64,000 bases of DNA from Nitratireductor aquimarinus (GTDB lineage: Bacteria; Pseudomonadota; Alphaproteobacteria; Rhizobiales; Rhizobiaceae): contig NZ_JAFKDE010000004.1 of the NCBI RefSeq assembly GCF_017255295.1, positions 124,001 through 188,000 of the forward strand, in the 5' to 3' direction. The notes below the pieces were generated by a model. The model was not told the DNA's origin. It saw only the letters and a program-made list of their open reading frames with translations, and made no database searches. Positions 24,828 through 34,249 of this stretch are shown piece by piece. Position 1 is the stretch's first letter, and each line of letters opens with the position of its first letter. Made by a program: the position numbers and the translations under genes.

Positions 24828-26273
24828 TCAGCGCACGAGAATGTTGCGGAACTGCCACGGGTCGGATTCGTCCAGATCTTCAGGGAAGAGGCCCGGCCTC
24901 CCCTCAAGCGGCGTCCAGTCGGTGTAATAGCCTTTCACCGGTCCGAGATAAGGCAGCTGCACTTCGAGACAGCGGCGGTAATCCACCTCGTCCGCCTCGA
25001 CGATGCCGGCTTCCGGGTTCTCCAGCGCCCACACCATGCCTGCGAGCACGGCGGAGGTAACCTGCAGTCCCGTCGCGTTCTGGTAGGGCGCGAGCTTGCG
25101 GGCCTCTTCCAGCGTCAGCTGCGAGCCGAACCAGTAGGCATTCTTGTCATGGCCGTAGAGCAGCACGCCCAGCTCGTCCATGCCGTCGACCAGCTCGTTC
25201 TCATCCAGCACATGCTGCTCGGGCTGCGCCTTGCCTTCCGCACCGAACATCTCGTGTAACGAAAGCACGGCGTCGTTGCAGGGGTGATAGGCGTAATTGC
25301 AGGTCGGGCGGTAGACCAGCTTGCCCTTCTTGTCGCGCACGGTGAAAAAATCCGCGATGGAGATCGATTCATTGTGCGTGACGAGGAAACCGTATTGCGG
25401 GCCGGGCGTCGGGCACCAGCTGCGCACCCGCGTGTTCGCGCCCGGCTGCTCCAGAAAGATGGCCGCCTTGTTGCCCTTCTTCTGCTTGCGCGCGTTTTTC
25501 GGCGTCCACTTCTCATGCGTGCCCCAACCCAGTTCCGCCGGCTGCAGCCCCTCGGCCACGAAACCTTCCACCGACCAGGTGTTCCAGAACACGTTCATGG
25601 GCTTCGGGTTCTTCGCGCGCTGGGTGTCGCGCTCGGCGATGTGAATGCCCTTCACACCGCATTTCTTCATGAGCTTCGCCCAGCCCTCACGGTCATCGAA
25701 CGCGGGCTCCTCGAATTTTAGCCCAAGATCGCCGGCAAGGTTCACCAGCCCCTGCTTCACGAACCACGAAACCATGCCCGGATTGGCCCCGCAGGTGGAA
25801 ACCGCCGTGGTTCCGCCCGGGTTCTTGGCCTTTTCCCGCCGCACCGTCTCACGCAGCGCATAATTGGTGCGCGAGGCATTGTCGGCCTTGTCGTCGAAAT
25901 AGAAGCCAAGCCACGGCTCGACCACCGTATCGACATAGAGCACGCCGAGCTTGCGGCAGAGCTTCATAAGGTCGAGCGAGGACGTGTCCACCGAGAGATT
26001 GACGCAAAAGCCCTGCCCTTCGCCCTCGGTCAGAAGCGGCTTGAGCAGCTCCTTGTAATTGTCTTTGGTGACATGCGCCTGCACGTAGCGGATGCCGCGG
26101 TCGTCCAGCAGCTTGCGGTCGGTATCGACCGGGTCGATCACCACCATGCGCGTCTTGTCGAATTTGAAATGGCGCTCGATCAGCGGCAGCGTGCCGCGCC
26201 CGATAGAACCGAACCCGATCATCACGATCGGTCCGGTGATTTCACCATGGATGGGCCAGTCGTTAGCAGCCAT
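24828..26273 (-). CDS. hss: Homospermidine synthase
   Basis: Homospermidine synthase (481 aa) transfers an aminobutyl group to putrescine, using NAD+, to give sym-homospermidine, a main polyamine of rhizobia. The N-terminal Rossmann motif is IVMIGFGSIGRGTLPLIERH. Downstream core segments include LSVDTSSLDLMKLCRKLGVL, DTVVEPWLGFYF, STCGANPGMVSWFVKQGLV and GFLVTHNESISIADFFTV. The length matches known enzymes (~475-485). The start at 26273 has GGAGAG upstream. Its putrescine would come from the ornithine decarboxylase at 11.7 kb. An inverted repeat (26318-26365) lies just upstream. Confidence 0.95.
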   Translation of the reverse strand: MAANDWPIHGEITGPIVMIGFGSIGRGTLPLIERHFKFDKTRMVVIDPVDTDRKLLDDRGIRYVQAHVTKDNYKELLKPLLTEGEGQGFCVNLSVDTSSLDLMKLCRKLGVLYVDTVVEPWLGFYFDDKADNASRTNYALRETVRREKAKNPGGTTAVSTCGANPGMVSWFVKQGLVNLAGDLGLKFEEPAFDDREGWAKLMKKCGVKGIHIAERDTQRAKNPKPMNVFWNTWSVEGFVAEGLQPAELGWGTHEKWTPKNARKQKKGNKAAIFLEQPGANTRVRSWCPTPGPQYGFLVTHNESISIADFFTVRDKKGKLVYRPTCNYAYHPCNDAVLSLHEMFGAEGKAQPEQHVLDENELVDGMDELGVLLYGHDKNAYWFGSQLTLEEARKLAPYQNATGLQVTSAVLAGMVWALENPEAGIVEADEVDYRRCLEVQLPYLGPVKGYYTDWTPLEGRPGLFPEDLDESDPWQFRNILVR

Positions 26274-26317
26274 TGCACGCCTCTCCGAAACAGAATGTCT
26301 GAATTTCCAAAACATAT

Positions 26318-26365
26318 AAGCCTGTCATAATAAAGAGCAAAAACGGTTCTGGTTCAGACAGGCTT
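26318..26365. promoter_or_regulatory. 9-bp inverted repeat between yciI-like gene and hss
   Basis: Perfect arms AAGCCTGTC (26318-26326) and GACAGGCTT (26357-26365) flank a 30-nt AT-rich loop, filling most of the 94-bp gap upstream of hss. The loop is AT-rich enough to hold a promoter. It could be an RNA stem-loop in a leader or an operator pair; no U-tract marks it as a terminator for the preceding gene. Confidence 0.4.
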
Positions 26366-26367
26366 TG

Positions 26368-26652
26368 TTATTCCTTAAGAGCATCCAGCCTGTCGACCGT
26401 GCGCGAGATGGCGCATTCGATGATCTCGAATTCGGCAACCCCGTGCACCGCGAAGGGATCTTCCGCAAGACACGCTTCCAGCGCCGCGCGCTCGCCCCGC
26501 GCGAGGATCACCCCGCCGGTGCGCGGCACCTTGCGCCCGGAGGCAATGAAAATGCCGTCGGCATAGCAGCGGTCCAGCCACGCCATATGACCGGCCATAT
26601 GCGGCTCGACCTCTTCGACCGGAACCACATAGCGCAGCGAAACAATGAACAT
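26368..26652 (-). CDS. YciI family protein
   Basis: A 94-residue ferredoxin-like-fold protein of the YciI/YCII group. It opens with MFIVSLRYVVPVEEVEPHMA and includes the conserved HMAWLDRCYADGIFIASGR and EDPFAVHGVAEFEI segments, with the His and Asp residues characteristic of the family. YciI proteins are poorly understood; some act as small dehydrochlorinase-like enzymes or domains. The ATG has GGAG 8 nt upstream. It is downstream of pabB on the same strand, separated by a palindromic element. Confidence 0.87.
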   Translation of the reverse strand: MFIVSLRYVVPVEEVEPHMAGHMAWLDRCYADGIFIASGRKVPRTGGVILARGERAALEACLAEDPFAVHGVAEFEIIECAISRTVDRLDALKE

Positions 26653-26669
26653 GCCCTGATCTCCAATAA

Positions 26670-26698
26670 CAATTCCAGGAAAAGCGGGAACCGCTCTA
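26670..26698. repeat. Interspersed palindromic element, family 2 (copy 1), carrying the pabB stop codon
   Basis: The AATTCCAGGAAAAGCGGGAA segment followed by CCGCTCTA matches the short intergenic elements common in rhizobial genomes and the element at 36249. Read on the minus strand, it opens with the TAG that terminates pabB. Confidence 0.7.
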
Positions 26699-27850
26699 AT
26701 TCTCGATTTTCGCGAAGCGCGCCTTCACGAGCGCTTCCTCATATTCACCCCGGGCAGTGGAATCGAACACGACCCCGCCGCCCACATTGTAGATCGCAGA
26801 CCCGTCTTCAAAGAGCGAGACCGTGCGGATCGCCACGTTGAACCGCATCGTGCCATCGGGCGCGACCCAGCCGACCGAGCCGCAATAGGCCCCGCGCGGC
26901 CCCGCCTCCAGCGCATGCAGGATTTCCATGGCGCGTATCTTGGGTGCGCCCGTCACCGAGCCGCAGGGAAAAAGTGCGGAAAAGATCTCGCGCAGCCCCG
27001 TTCCCGGCGTCAGCCGCGCCCGAACCCGGCTCACCATCTGGTGCACCGTCTGATAGGTCTCCACATGGAACAGCTCCGGCACGTCCAGCGTGCCCACCTC
27101 GCTGATGCGCGAAATGTCGTTGCGCAGCAGGTCGACGATCATCCGGTTTTCGGCCTGGTTCTTCGGATCGTTGCGCAGAAAATCCTTCAGCGCCGCATCC
27201 TCGTCCGGCGTCTCGCCACGCGGCGCGGTTCCCTTCATCGGCATGGTCTCGATCCAGCCATCGCGCGAAACCTGAAAAAACAGTTCCGGCGAGCGCGAAA
27301 CGATGACCGGCCAGCCAAGATCCAAAAGCGCCGCATAACGCACGGGCTGGCGCGCGCCGAGCGCATCGAACAGCGCCGCCGGTTCCCCCTCCCAGCGCGC
27401 ATGGACCGGAAAGGTCAGGTTCGCCTGATAGCAGTCGCCTGCGCGCAGATGCGCATGCAGTCGCTCAAAACGCGGAGCGTAATCCTCAAAGGTCCAGAGC
27501 GGCTGCGCATCGCCAAGCGCCGCATCGCGCACATCAAGCACGGGCCGCACTGCGCGTTCTTCCGGCGCGTCAAACACGCCGAAACACAAAAGCGGCCCCC
27601 GCCGCCCCGCTTGCTGCCGCCCTTCCGGCAGGAGCGGCTTCAGCTTCGGCTCCAGCAGATAACCGGCCTCGTAGGCCATGTATCCGGCAAGCCAGAACCC
27701 GTCGCGCCGCGCCTTCTCGGCGCAGGCGAGCATGTCGTCAAATGACCGGCCGTCCCATGCGATCAGAACATCGCGCGGGCGGGAGAAGAAAAGCTCCCGC
27801 CCGGCCATGTCGTCTCGAAAAAGAGCCTGCCCCCGAAGGTCCGTCAGCAT
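26696..27850 (-). CDS. pabB: Aminodeoxychorismate synthase component I (PabB)
   Basis: PabB (384 aa) converts chorismate to 4-amino-4-deoxychorismate for folate synthesis. The chorismate-binding core is complete: CYQANLTFPVHARW, SPELFFQVSRDGWIETMPMK followed by GTAPRG, then DFLRNDPKNQAENRMIVDLL, RNDISRISEVGTLDV, the PCGSVTGAPKIRAMEILHAL motif and YCGSVGWVAPDGTMRFNVAI. The N-terminal extension is short, and no PabC domain is fused. The 3' end lies in a palindromic element. It is 19 bp downstream of pepF. Confidence 0.93.
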   Translation of the reverse strand: MLTDLRGQALFRDDMAGRELFFSRPRDVLIAWDGRSFDDMLACAEKARRDGFWLAGYMAYEAGYLLEPKLKPLLPEGRQQAGRRGPLLCFGVFDAPEERAVRPVLDVRDAALGDAQPLWTFEDYAPRFERLHAHLRAGDCYQANLTFPVHARWEGEPAALFDALGARQPVRYAALLDLGWPVIVSRSPELFFQVSRDGWIETMPMKGTAPRGETPDEDAALKDFLRNDPKNQAENRMIVDLLRNDISRISEVGTLDVPELFHVETYQTVHQMVSRVRARLTPGTGLREIFSALFPCGSVTGAPKIRAMEILHALEAGPRGAYCGSVGWVAPDGTMRFNVAIRTVSLFEDGSAIYNVGGGVVFDSTARGEYEEALVKARFAKIEN

Positions 27851-27869
27851 CGGGTCGAACGCGCCCGGA

Positions 27870-29729
27870 TTAGCCGTCGAGCGTCTCGAGCTCGTCGATC
27901 AGCCCCTCGATGACCGACAGCCCCTTGCTCCAGAAGTCCGGATCGCTCGCATCGAGACCGAACGGCGCGAGAAGCTCGGAATGATGCTTCGTGCCGCCTG
28001 CCTCGAGCATGGCGAAATACTTCTCCTGAAAGCCCTCCGGCGCCTGCTGGTAGACCGCAAAGAGCGAGTTCACCAGGCAATCGCCGAACGCATAGGCATA
28101 GACGTAGAAAGGCGAATGGATGAAGTGCGGGACATAGGCCCAGAAGGTCTCGTATCCCTCGCGCAGCTTCACCGAAGAGCCAAGGCACTCGTTCTGTGCC
28201 TCAAGCCACAGCTCGCCGATCTGCTCGGAGGTCAGCTCGCCATCGCTGCGCCGCCTGGAGTGCACCTTGCGCTCGAACTCGTAGAAGGCGATCTGGCGGA
28301 CAACCGTGTTCAGCATGTCCTCCACCTTCTGCGCCAGCATCGCCTTGCGCTCGCGCTTTTCGGTGGTCCGGTCAAGCAGCGAACGGAAGGTCAGCATCTC
28401 GCCGAACACGGAGGCCGTCTCGGCCAGCGTCAGCGGCGTCGGCGCCATCAGCGCGCCCTGCTTTGCCGCCAGCACCTGATGGATGCCATGGCCCATCTCA
28501 TGCGCCAGCGTCATCACATCGCGCGGCTTGCCCAGATAGTTCAGGAGCAGATAGGGATGCGCGGAAGGCACGGTCGGATGGGCAAACGCCCCCGGCGACT
28601 TGCCCGGACGCACCGGCGCGTCGATCCAGTTGCGGTCGAAGAAGCGCCCGGCGATCTCCGCCATGCGCGGATCGAACGCCGCATAGGCGTCGAGCACGGT
28701 CTTCTGCGCTTCCTCCCAGTCGATCACCGCCTGCGGGGTTTCCGGCAGCGGCGCATTGCGGTCCCAGTGGTTCAGAACCTCCATGCCCAGCCATTTCGCC
28801 TTCATGGCGTAATAGCGGTGCGACAGTTTCGGATAGGCCGTGCGCACGGCTTCGGCCAGCGCGTCGACAACCGGGCGTTCAACGCGGTTCGCCAGGTGGC
28901 GGGAGTCGGCAATGTCCTCGAAACCGCGCCAGCGGTCGGAGATTTCCTTGTCCTTGGCGAGCGTGTTGGTGATCAGCGTGAAGGTGCGCAGGTTCTTGCC
29001 AAACGTCTCCGCCAGCGCTTCGGCGGCCCTGCGGCGTTTCTCGCCATCGGCGTCCTGCAACAGGTTGAGCGTCTGCTCCAGCGCCAGCTCCTCGCCATCG
29101 ACCGTAAAGCGAAGCCCCGTCAGCGTCTCGTCAAAGAGACGGTTCCAGGCACCGCGTCCGGTGACCGACTTTTCATGGAAGAGCTGTTCGATCCGGTCTT
29201 CCAGCTCATAGGGCTTGTCGCGGCGAATATCGAGCACCCAGGGCCGGTAATGAGCCAGCCGGGCATCCGCCTCAAGCGCTGCCTCAATGGCCGCATCGTC
29301 AATCTTGTTGAGCTCCAGCGTGAAGAAGATCAGATGCGCGCTCGCATCGGTCAGCTTCTCCTGCACGTCGCCATAAAGCTTTGCGCGCTTCGGGTCGGAG
29401 GTGTCGCCTGCATAGAGAAGCCCCGCATAGGACACGATGCGCCCCATGAGTTCCTCAAGCCCCTCATAGGCCTCCACGGCCTCGCCCAGCCGGCTCTCCG
29501 CGCCCTTGGCCACCTCGTCGGCGAGCTTGCCCTTCCAGGCCCTCTCAAAACCGGCAGCCTCTGCCGCTGCGCGGTCCAGATCGCGCTTCAGCTCAGGCGA
29601 CTCGATTGCGGGATAAAGATCCGTCAGATCCCATTCTGGCAGCTTGCCGAATTCCGAAGCGGCCCTGTCAGCCACAATTGCCGCATCCGTTGCCGCAGGG
29701 CGCGCGACCCTGCCAGTGTACTTGGCCAT
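27870..29729 (-). CDS. pepF: Oligoendopeptidase F (M3 family metallopeptidase)
   Basis: A 619-residue cytoplasmic zinc peptidase that cleaves short peptides. The active-site motif is HEMGHGIHQVL (HExxH) near residue 410, followed downstream by the third-ligand region SVFGEMLTFRSLLDRT. The long N-terminal helical domain (LPEWDLTDLYPAIESPELKR) and the C-terminal region HSPFYVYAYAFGDCLVNSLF are typical of the PepF branch of M3. The length agrees with other alphaproteobacterial PepF proteins. It probably starts the leftward pepF-pabB-yciI unit and is divergent from the NtrC-type gene. Confidence 0.95.
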   Translation of the reverse strand: MAKYTGRVARPAATDAAIVADRAASEFGKLPEWDLTDLYPAIESPELKRDLDRAAAEAAGFERAWKGKLADEVAKGAESRLGEAVEAYEGLEELMGRIVSYAGLLYAGDTSDPKRAKLYGDVQEKLTDASAHLIFFTLELNKIDDAAIEAALEADARLAHYRPWVLDIRRDKPYELEDRIEQLFHEKSVTGRGAWNRLFDETLTGLRFTVDGEELALEQTLNLLQDADGEKRRRAAEALAETFGKNLRTFTLITNTLAKDKEISDRWRGFEDIADSRHLANRVERPVVDALAEAVRTAYPKLSHRYYAMKAKWLGMEVLNHWDRNAPLPETPQAVIDWEEAQKTVLDAYAAFDPRMAEIAGRFFDRNWIDAPVRPGKSPGAFAHPTVPSAHPYLLLNYLGKPRDVMTLAHEMGHGIHQVLAAKQGALMAPTPLTLAETASVFGEMLTFRSLLDRTTEKRERKAMLAQKVEDMLNTVVRQIAFYEFERKVHSRRRSDGELTSEQIGELWLEAQNECLGSSVKLREGYETFWAYVPHFIHSPFYVYAYAFGDCLVNSLFAVYQQAPEGFQEKYFAMLEAGGTKHHSELLAPFGLDASDPDFWSKGLSVIEGLIDELETLDG

Positions 29730-29887
29730 GTAATCCTCGTTCTGCCGAATTCGGTCATTTCTCCGCGACGACGAAAGGTTTCGTTCACCGGGATTCTTGA
29801 ACCCTTGTTTAGAAGCCTATGCCATTTTGATCCAGCCCGTGCGCGGAAAGCGCGCTCGATACTCTAACGCCATTGCATAAATGCGAC

Positions 29888-31402
29888 ATGTCGGAAGCCG
29901 TTCTCATAGTCGATGATGACCCGGTCCAGCGCCGCCTCCTTCAGGCTGCGGTGGAGAAACTCGGGCACACGGCGCTGCTTGCCGAGAACGGACGCGAAGC
30001 GCTTGGCGTTCTGGAGCGCACCGAACAGACGCCGCGCACCATCGTTCTCGATCTCATGATGCCGGAGATGGGCGGGCTTGAAATGCTCGAACACCTCAAT
30101 GGCGACGGAACAGACATTCCCGTCATCGTCCAGACATCGCGCGGCAGCATCGACACGGCTGTCGAAGCCATGCGCGCCGGCGCGTTCGACTTCATCGTCA
30201 AGCCCGTTGCCCCTGCGCGCCTTGGCGCCGCCATCGGCAATGCGCTCAAGGTCCGCGCGATGGAGACGCGCCAGCGCAGGAGCCAGAAGCCCGCCGAAAC
30301 CGCCTCTTTCGAAGCCCTCGTCACCAACAGCCCCTCCATGGCGCGCGTCATGAAGCTGGGCGAAAAGGCCGCCGCGAGCGACATCCCGGTTCTCATCGAA
30401 GGTGAATCCGGCGTCGGCAAGGAGCTGATCGCCCGCGCCATTCAGGCAGCAAGCGCCCGCCGCCGCAAACCTTTCGTCACCGTCAATTGTGGCGCGATCC
30501 CCGACACGCTGGTGGAGAGCATCCTGTTCGGTCACGACAAGGGCGCGTTCACCGGCGCAACCGAAAAGCGCGCCGGCAAATTTGCCGAGGCCGACACCGG
30601 CACCCTGTTTCTCGATGAGATCGGCGATCTGCCGCTCGACGTGCAGGTCAAGCTTCTGCGCGCGGTGCAGGAAGGCGAGATCGATCCGGTCGGCGGACGC
30701 GGCACGCGCAAGGTGGACATCCGCCTCGTCTCGGCCACCAATCAGAACCTTATTGAGCGGGTGAAGGAGGGCCGCTTCCGCGAAGACCTCTTCTACCGCC
30801 TGAACGTCTTCCCGATCATGGTTCCGCCGCTGCGCGACCGCAAGGAAGACATACCGCTTCTCGTGCAGGCCTTCATCGCCCGCTTTGCAGACAGTGCGGC
30901 AAGCCGCGTCACCGGCATTGCGCGCCCGGCCCTTGCGCTTTTGGAACGCTATGACTGGCCCGGCAATATCCGCCAGCTCGAAAACGCGGTCTTCCGCGCC
31001 GTGGTGCTTTGCGAGACCGGCGTCCTCGATGTCGCCGACTTCCCACAGATCCGTGCGCAGGTGGAAGGGATCGACCCCTATGAGGCGCAGTTCGAGGCTG
31101 TCACCGCCTCACCCGCACAGGAAGCGCTGGCCCCCGAGCACCGCCAAGAGACAACGGGCGGGACAGCAGCAACGCCGGCAGAGCGGGTTCGGAAGGGTTT
31201 CATCAAGGCGTTGGACGGTCACAATGAGATCCGTCCGCTGGAAGAGATCGAGAACGACATGATCCGGCTCGCCATCGAACATTATGGCGGCCAGATGAGC
31301 GAAGTAGCGCGCCGTCTCGGCATTGGTCGCTCGACATTATACCGCAAACTCAAGGATCTCGGGATCGATCCGACCGGGCGCACACGCCCGAATGAAGACT
31401 GA
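29888..31402 (+). CDS. Sigma-54-dependent response regulator, NtrC type
   Basis: A 504-residue activator of sigma-54 promoters. Domains in order: receiver (residues 1-120; acidic pocket DDD at 9-11, phospho-acceptor D55 in [11 protein letters not shown]), AAA+ domain (about 150-380; Walker A GESGVGKE at 172, sigma-54 contact loop GAFTGA at 219-224, Walker [12 protein letters not shown]), and a C-terminal Fis-type helix-turn-helix ([20 protein letters not shown]). No sensor kinase is adjacent, so it is an orphan. Starting at ATG 29888 gives the usual [14 protein letters not shown] 29873 is an alternative. The DUF882 gene 205 bp downstream could be co-regulated. Confidence 0.92.
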   Translation: MSEAVLIVDDDPVQRRLLQAAVEKLGHTALLAENGREALGVLERTEQTPRTIVLDLMMPEMGGLEMLEHLNGDGTDIPVIVQTSRGSIDTAVEAMRAGAFDFIVKPVAPARLGAAIGNALKVRAMETRQRRSQKPAETASFEALVTNSPSMARVMKLGEKAAASDIPVLIEGESGVGKELIARAIQAASARRRKPFVTVNCGAIPDTLVESILFGHDKGAFTGATEKRAGKFAEADTGTLFLDEIGDLPLDVQVKLLRAVQEGEIDPVGGRGTRKVDIRLVSATNQNLIERVKEGRFREDLFYRLNVFPIMVPPLRDRKEDIPLLVQAFIARFADSAASRVTGIARPALALLERYDWPGNIRQLENAVFRAVVLCETGVLDVADFPQIRAQVEGIDPYEAQFEAVTASPAQEALAPEHRQETTGGTAATPAERVRKGFIKALDGHNEIRPLEEIENDMIRLAIEHYGGQMSEVARRLGIGRSTLYRKLKDLGIDPTGRTRPNED

Positions 31403-31607
31403 GGCCAATAGAGCACAGTCCACGCATTAACCTGGCGTTTACCCTGCGGCGCGTCGTCACGCTTCGCCACGATATCGCCATCGTCTTTGCGCATTCCTAC
31501 TTTAATAAGATGGAATTAACCATTAAATCGAATACTCGTAAGGTGGGAAGATAGAGTTCCGGGCCAAAGGCTCGGGGGACAAACACCAGCCTGTAAGGCC
31601 ACGGACC

Positions 31608-33404
31608 TTGAGACAGAACGACGTTCACGCACCTGTATGGCGCTTGGCTTCACTCGCACGCGTGAGGTTCCTCGCCGGATTGATGCTCGCAGCCAGCGCG
31701 CTTTTGGCAGCAGCGCCTGCCGCGCACGCTGAAACGCGCACGCTGAAGCTCTACTTCATCCATACCAAGGAGCGCGCGGAAATCACCTACAAGCGCAACG
31801 GACGCTACATCCAGAGCGGCCTGAAGCAGGTGAACCGTTTCCTGCGCGACTGGCGTCGAAACGAACCAACCAACATGGATCCGCAGGTTCTCGACCTGCT
31901 TTGGGAGACCTACCGCGCCGCCGGTGCCCGCGATTACATCCATGTCGTGTCCGCCTATCGTTCGCCGCAGACCAACGCCATGCTCCGCAGCCGCTCCAGC
32001 GGCGTCGCGAAAAAGAGCCAGCACATGCTCGGCAAGGCGATCGACTTCTACATTCCCGGCGTGAAGCTCTCCACCCTGCGCAATTCCGCCCTGAAGTTTC
32101 AGGCTGGCGGCGTCGGCTATTACCCGCGTTCCGGCTCGCCCTTCATCCATATCGATGTCGGCGGCGTGCGCCACTGGCCGCGCATGAGCCGCAAGGAGCT
32201 TCTCGCTGTGTTCCCGAGCGGCAACACGATCCACGTGCCGACCGACGGCAAACCGCTCCCCGGCTACAAGCAGGCGCTCGCCTCCTATGAAGCGCGCAAG
32301 CGCAAGGGCAGCACCATTCAGGTCGCCCGCGACACCGGCAGCAAGAGCAATAGCGGCGGTGGACGCGGTCTTCTCGCCACGCTGTTCGGCGGCGGCGCCG
32401 ACGAGGAAGAGGATAACGCAGAAACCACAACGGTTGCTGCGCGTCAGCCGGCAGCCCGCCGCGCGCCTGCCCCGGCAGCCGCACCTGAGCCGCAGCCCGA
32501 AACGCCGGGCACGATCCTTGCCGCCCTGCCCCAGCGCAGCGTTCCCACGCCGCGCGCCGCACCGCGCCCTGCCGCCGAAGTTGGCCAGCAACCCCTGCCC
32601 TTCGAGGTAAAGCCGGTTGAGGAAGCGCCGACCATTGAGGAGGCAACGCCGCAGGATGCAGGCACTGCCGTTCTGGTCGCAGCGAACATTCCGACGCCCA
32701 CGCAGCGTCCGGAATACGCGCCTGAAACCTCGACGCAGGAAGCGCTTGCACAGATCGCCGCTGCAGAACCCCAGGCCTCCGACGCCATTGCCGGCGTGCT
32801 GGCCGATGCCGCGCAGGAAGAAGAACCGATCACCACGGCCGCCTACATGCCGCTGCCGTCCAGCCGTCCGGCTCAGGCTCTTGCGCCGTCCGACGAGTTC
32901 ACCCTCGCCGCACAGCCCCAGCCGCGCCCGCAGCCCGCAGCAGTCACCGCGCCTGAGAGCGACTTTGCGCTCAAGGTCGATGAGCAGGCTGCCGTCACGG
33001 TTGCCGCGGCTCCGGCACAGCCTGAACGTGGCCAGCCGGTCTCCGCATCGCCGCGTCAGGCGCTTCTGGCCCGTGCGGACCAGCAGGCTGCCCCGCGCCC
33101 GGAAATCCGTTCGCGCAGCACGCGCAAATCGGCCAAGCCCGGCCCCAACGACATCGCACCGGGCGCACAGCCCGTCGTCGTTGCGGCAACCGGCGAAGCG
33201 CCGATCCGCGCACTCAGCCGCAACTCCATGCTGAACGAAGCCGTAAAGCCGACACAGCCGCCGGCATTCGACAGCGAGTTCGTCCGGTCGCCTGAAACCG
33301 TCTACACGACCGGGTTCCAGCAGGACGTGACCGTCGCCGACGCCACGCGCTTCACCGGCAAGGCCGTGAACTTCATTTCCATGGCCCGGTTCCGCACCAA
33401 CTGA
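31608..33404 (+). CDS. DUF882 (M15-like) peptidase with long Pro/Ala-rich tail
   Basis: A 598-residue exported protein. A signal sequence (FLAGLMLAASALLAAAPAAHA) precedes a DUF882 domain (residues ~45-215) related to YcbK and M15 D-Ala-D-Ala/L,D-peptidases. Zinc-site motifs visible are VVSAYRSPQTNAML, the SQHMLGKAIDFYIPG stretch with His and Asp ligands, and GSPFIHIDVGGVRHW. About 380 residues of low-complexity Pro/Ala/Gln-rich sequence follow, probably spanning the periplasm or wall. The TTG start at 31608 has AAGG upstream; a later start is possible. A peptidoglycan-trimming role is inferred. A terminator follows at once. Confidence 0.83.
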   Translation: MRQNDVHAPVWRLASLARVRFLAGLMLAASALLAAAPAAHAETRTLKLYFIHTKERAEITYKRNGRYIQSGLKQVNRFLRDWRRNEPTNMDPQVLDLLWETYRAAGARDYIHVVSAYRSPQTNAMLRSRSSGVAKKSQHMLGKAIDFYIPGVKLSTLRNSALKFQAGGVGYYPRSGSPFIHIDVGGVRHWPRMSRKELLAVFPSGNTIHVPTDGKPLPGYKQALASYEARKRKGSTIQVARDTGSKSNSGGGRGLLATLFGGGADEEEDNAETTTVAARQPAARRAPAPAAAPEPQPETPGTILAALPQRSVPTPRAAPRPAAEVGQQPLPFEVKPVEEAPTIEEATPQDAGTAVLVAANIPTPTQRPEYAPETSTQEALAQIAAAEPQASDAIAGVLADAAQEEEPITTAAYMPLPSSRPAQALAPSDEFTLAAQPQPRPQPAAVTAPESDFALKVDEQAAVTVAAAPAQPERGQPVSASPRQALLARADQQAAPRPEIRSRSTRKSAKPGPNDIAPGAQPVVVAATGEAPIRALSRNSMLNEAVKPTQPPAFDSEFVRSPETVYTTGFQQDVTVADATRFTGKAVNFISMARFRTN

Positions 33405-33423
33405 CGAGCCGAAAGCAGACATG

Positions 33424-33453
33424 AAAAAAGCGGGGCCAGGCCCCGCTTTTTTT
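33424..33453. terminator. Bidirectional rho-independent terminator
   Basis: AAAAAAGCGGGGCC-A-GGCCCCGCTTTTTTT has an almost perfect stem flanked by A- and T-runs. It serves both the DUF882 gene (plus) and the convergent eda gene (minus). Confidence 0.92.
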
Positions 33454-33479
33454 GTGCGTTGGTTTTCGCGAAAAGGCAT

Positions 33480-34130
33480 TCAGTTCTTGAGGCCACTTGC
33501 CTCACGCGCCAGCGCTTCGATGGCGTCCCAGTCGCCTGCGTCAATCGCCTTGTCGGGCGCAACCCAGGAACCGCCCACGCAGATCACGTTGGGCAGCGAA
33601 AGATAGTCACCCACATTCTTCGGCGACACGCCGCCCGTCGGGCAGAAGCGTATGGAAGCCAGCGGGGACGAAAGCGCCTTCAGGAAGGGCGCGCCGCCCG
33701 CCTGTTCGGCCGGGAAGAACTTCAACAGGCTGTAGCCTTCCTCACGCGCAGCCATCACCTCGCTCGGCGTCGCCGCGCCCGGCAGGAAAGGCACCTCGGA
33801 CATGGAGGCCGCATCAAGCAGCTCCTGCGTGATGCCGGGGCTCACGATGAACCGCGCGCCCGCCGCCACTGCATAGGAGAAGTCCTTCGAGGTCAGGATC
33901 GTGCCCGCGCCGACAATCGCCTCCGGCACTTCCTCGCAGACGAGGCGGATCGCATCGATGGCGTCCGGCGTGCGCAGCGTGATCTCGATGGCGGGAAGCC
34001 CGCCCTTCACCAGCGCGCGGGCCAGCGGCACGGCATCTGCCAGACGGTCGATCTTCAGAACCGGAATGACCGGCTGTCCTTCAAGGATCGCCAGCAATAC
34101 GTCGTTCTTCTTCTGCATGGCAGCGTTCAT
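33480..34130 (-). CDS. eda: 2-dehydro-3-deoxy-phosphogluconate aldolase (KDPG/KHG aldolase)
   Basis: A 216-residue class I aldolase that splits KDPG to pyruvate and glyceraldehyde-3-phosphate in the Entner-Doudoroff pathway and may also act on KHG. The TIM-barrel motifs are VIPVLKIDRLADAVPLARAL, IEITLRTPDAIDAI with the catalytic Glu, GAGTILTSKDF, FIVSPGITQELLDAA, LPGAATPSEVMAA, the Schiff-base lysine in LLKFFPAEQAGG, and RFCPTGGVSPKNV. The ATG at 34130 is preceded by GAGGAGAGG. It is monocistronic; no edd is nearby. Confidence 0.95.
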   Translation of the reverse strand: MNAAMQKKNDVLLAILEGQPVIPVLKIDRLADAVPLARALVKGGLPAIEITLRTPDAIDAIRLVCEEVPEAIVGAGTILTSKDFSYAVAAGARFIVSPGITQELLDAASMSEVPFLPGAATPSEVMAAREEGYSLLKFFPAEQAGGAPFLKALSSPLASIRFCPTGGVSPKNVGDYLSLPNVICVGGSWVAPDKAIDAGDWDAIEALAREASGLKN

Positions 34131-34249
34131 GTGCACACCTCTCCTCAAGGCCTGTCCGTTTCGTGCGAAACCGCACTTTTAAAACGGTTCAATACATCGA
34201 TTTCGCCGCCCATGAACACTTTTCTTCCGAAACTGGCAAGCCGCAACGC

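Noticed and set aside
27678-29867. A 729-codon open frame on the plus strand across pepF
   Set aside because: Antisense shadow of pepF and pabB with no recognisable domain and no ribosome site.
31650-33479. A 609-codon open frame on the minus strand across the DUF882 gene
   Set aside because: Antisense shadow that also reads through the bidirectional terminator at 33424-33453.
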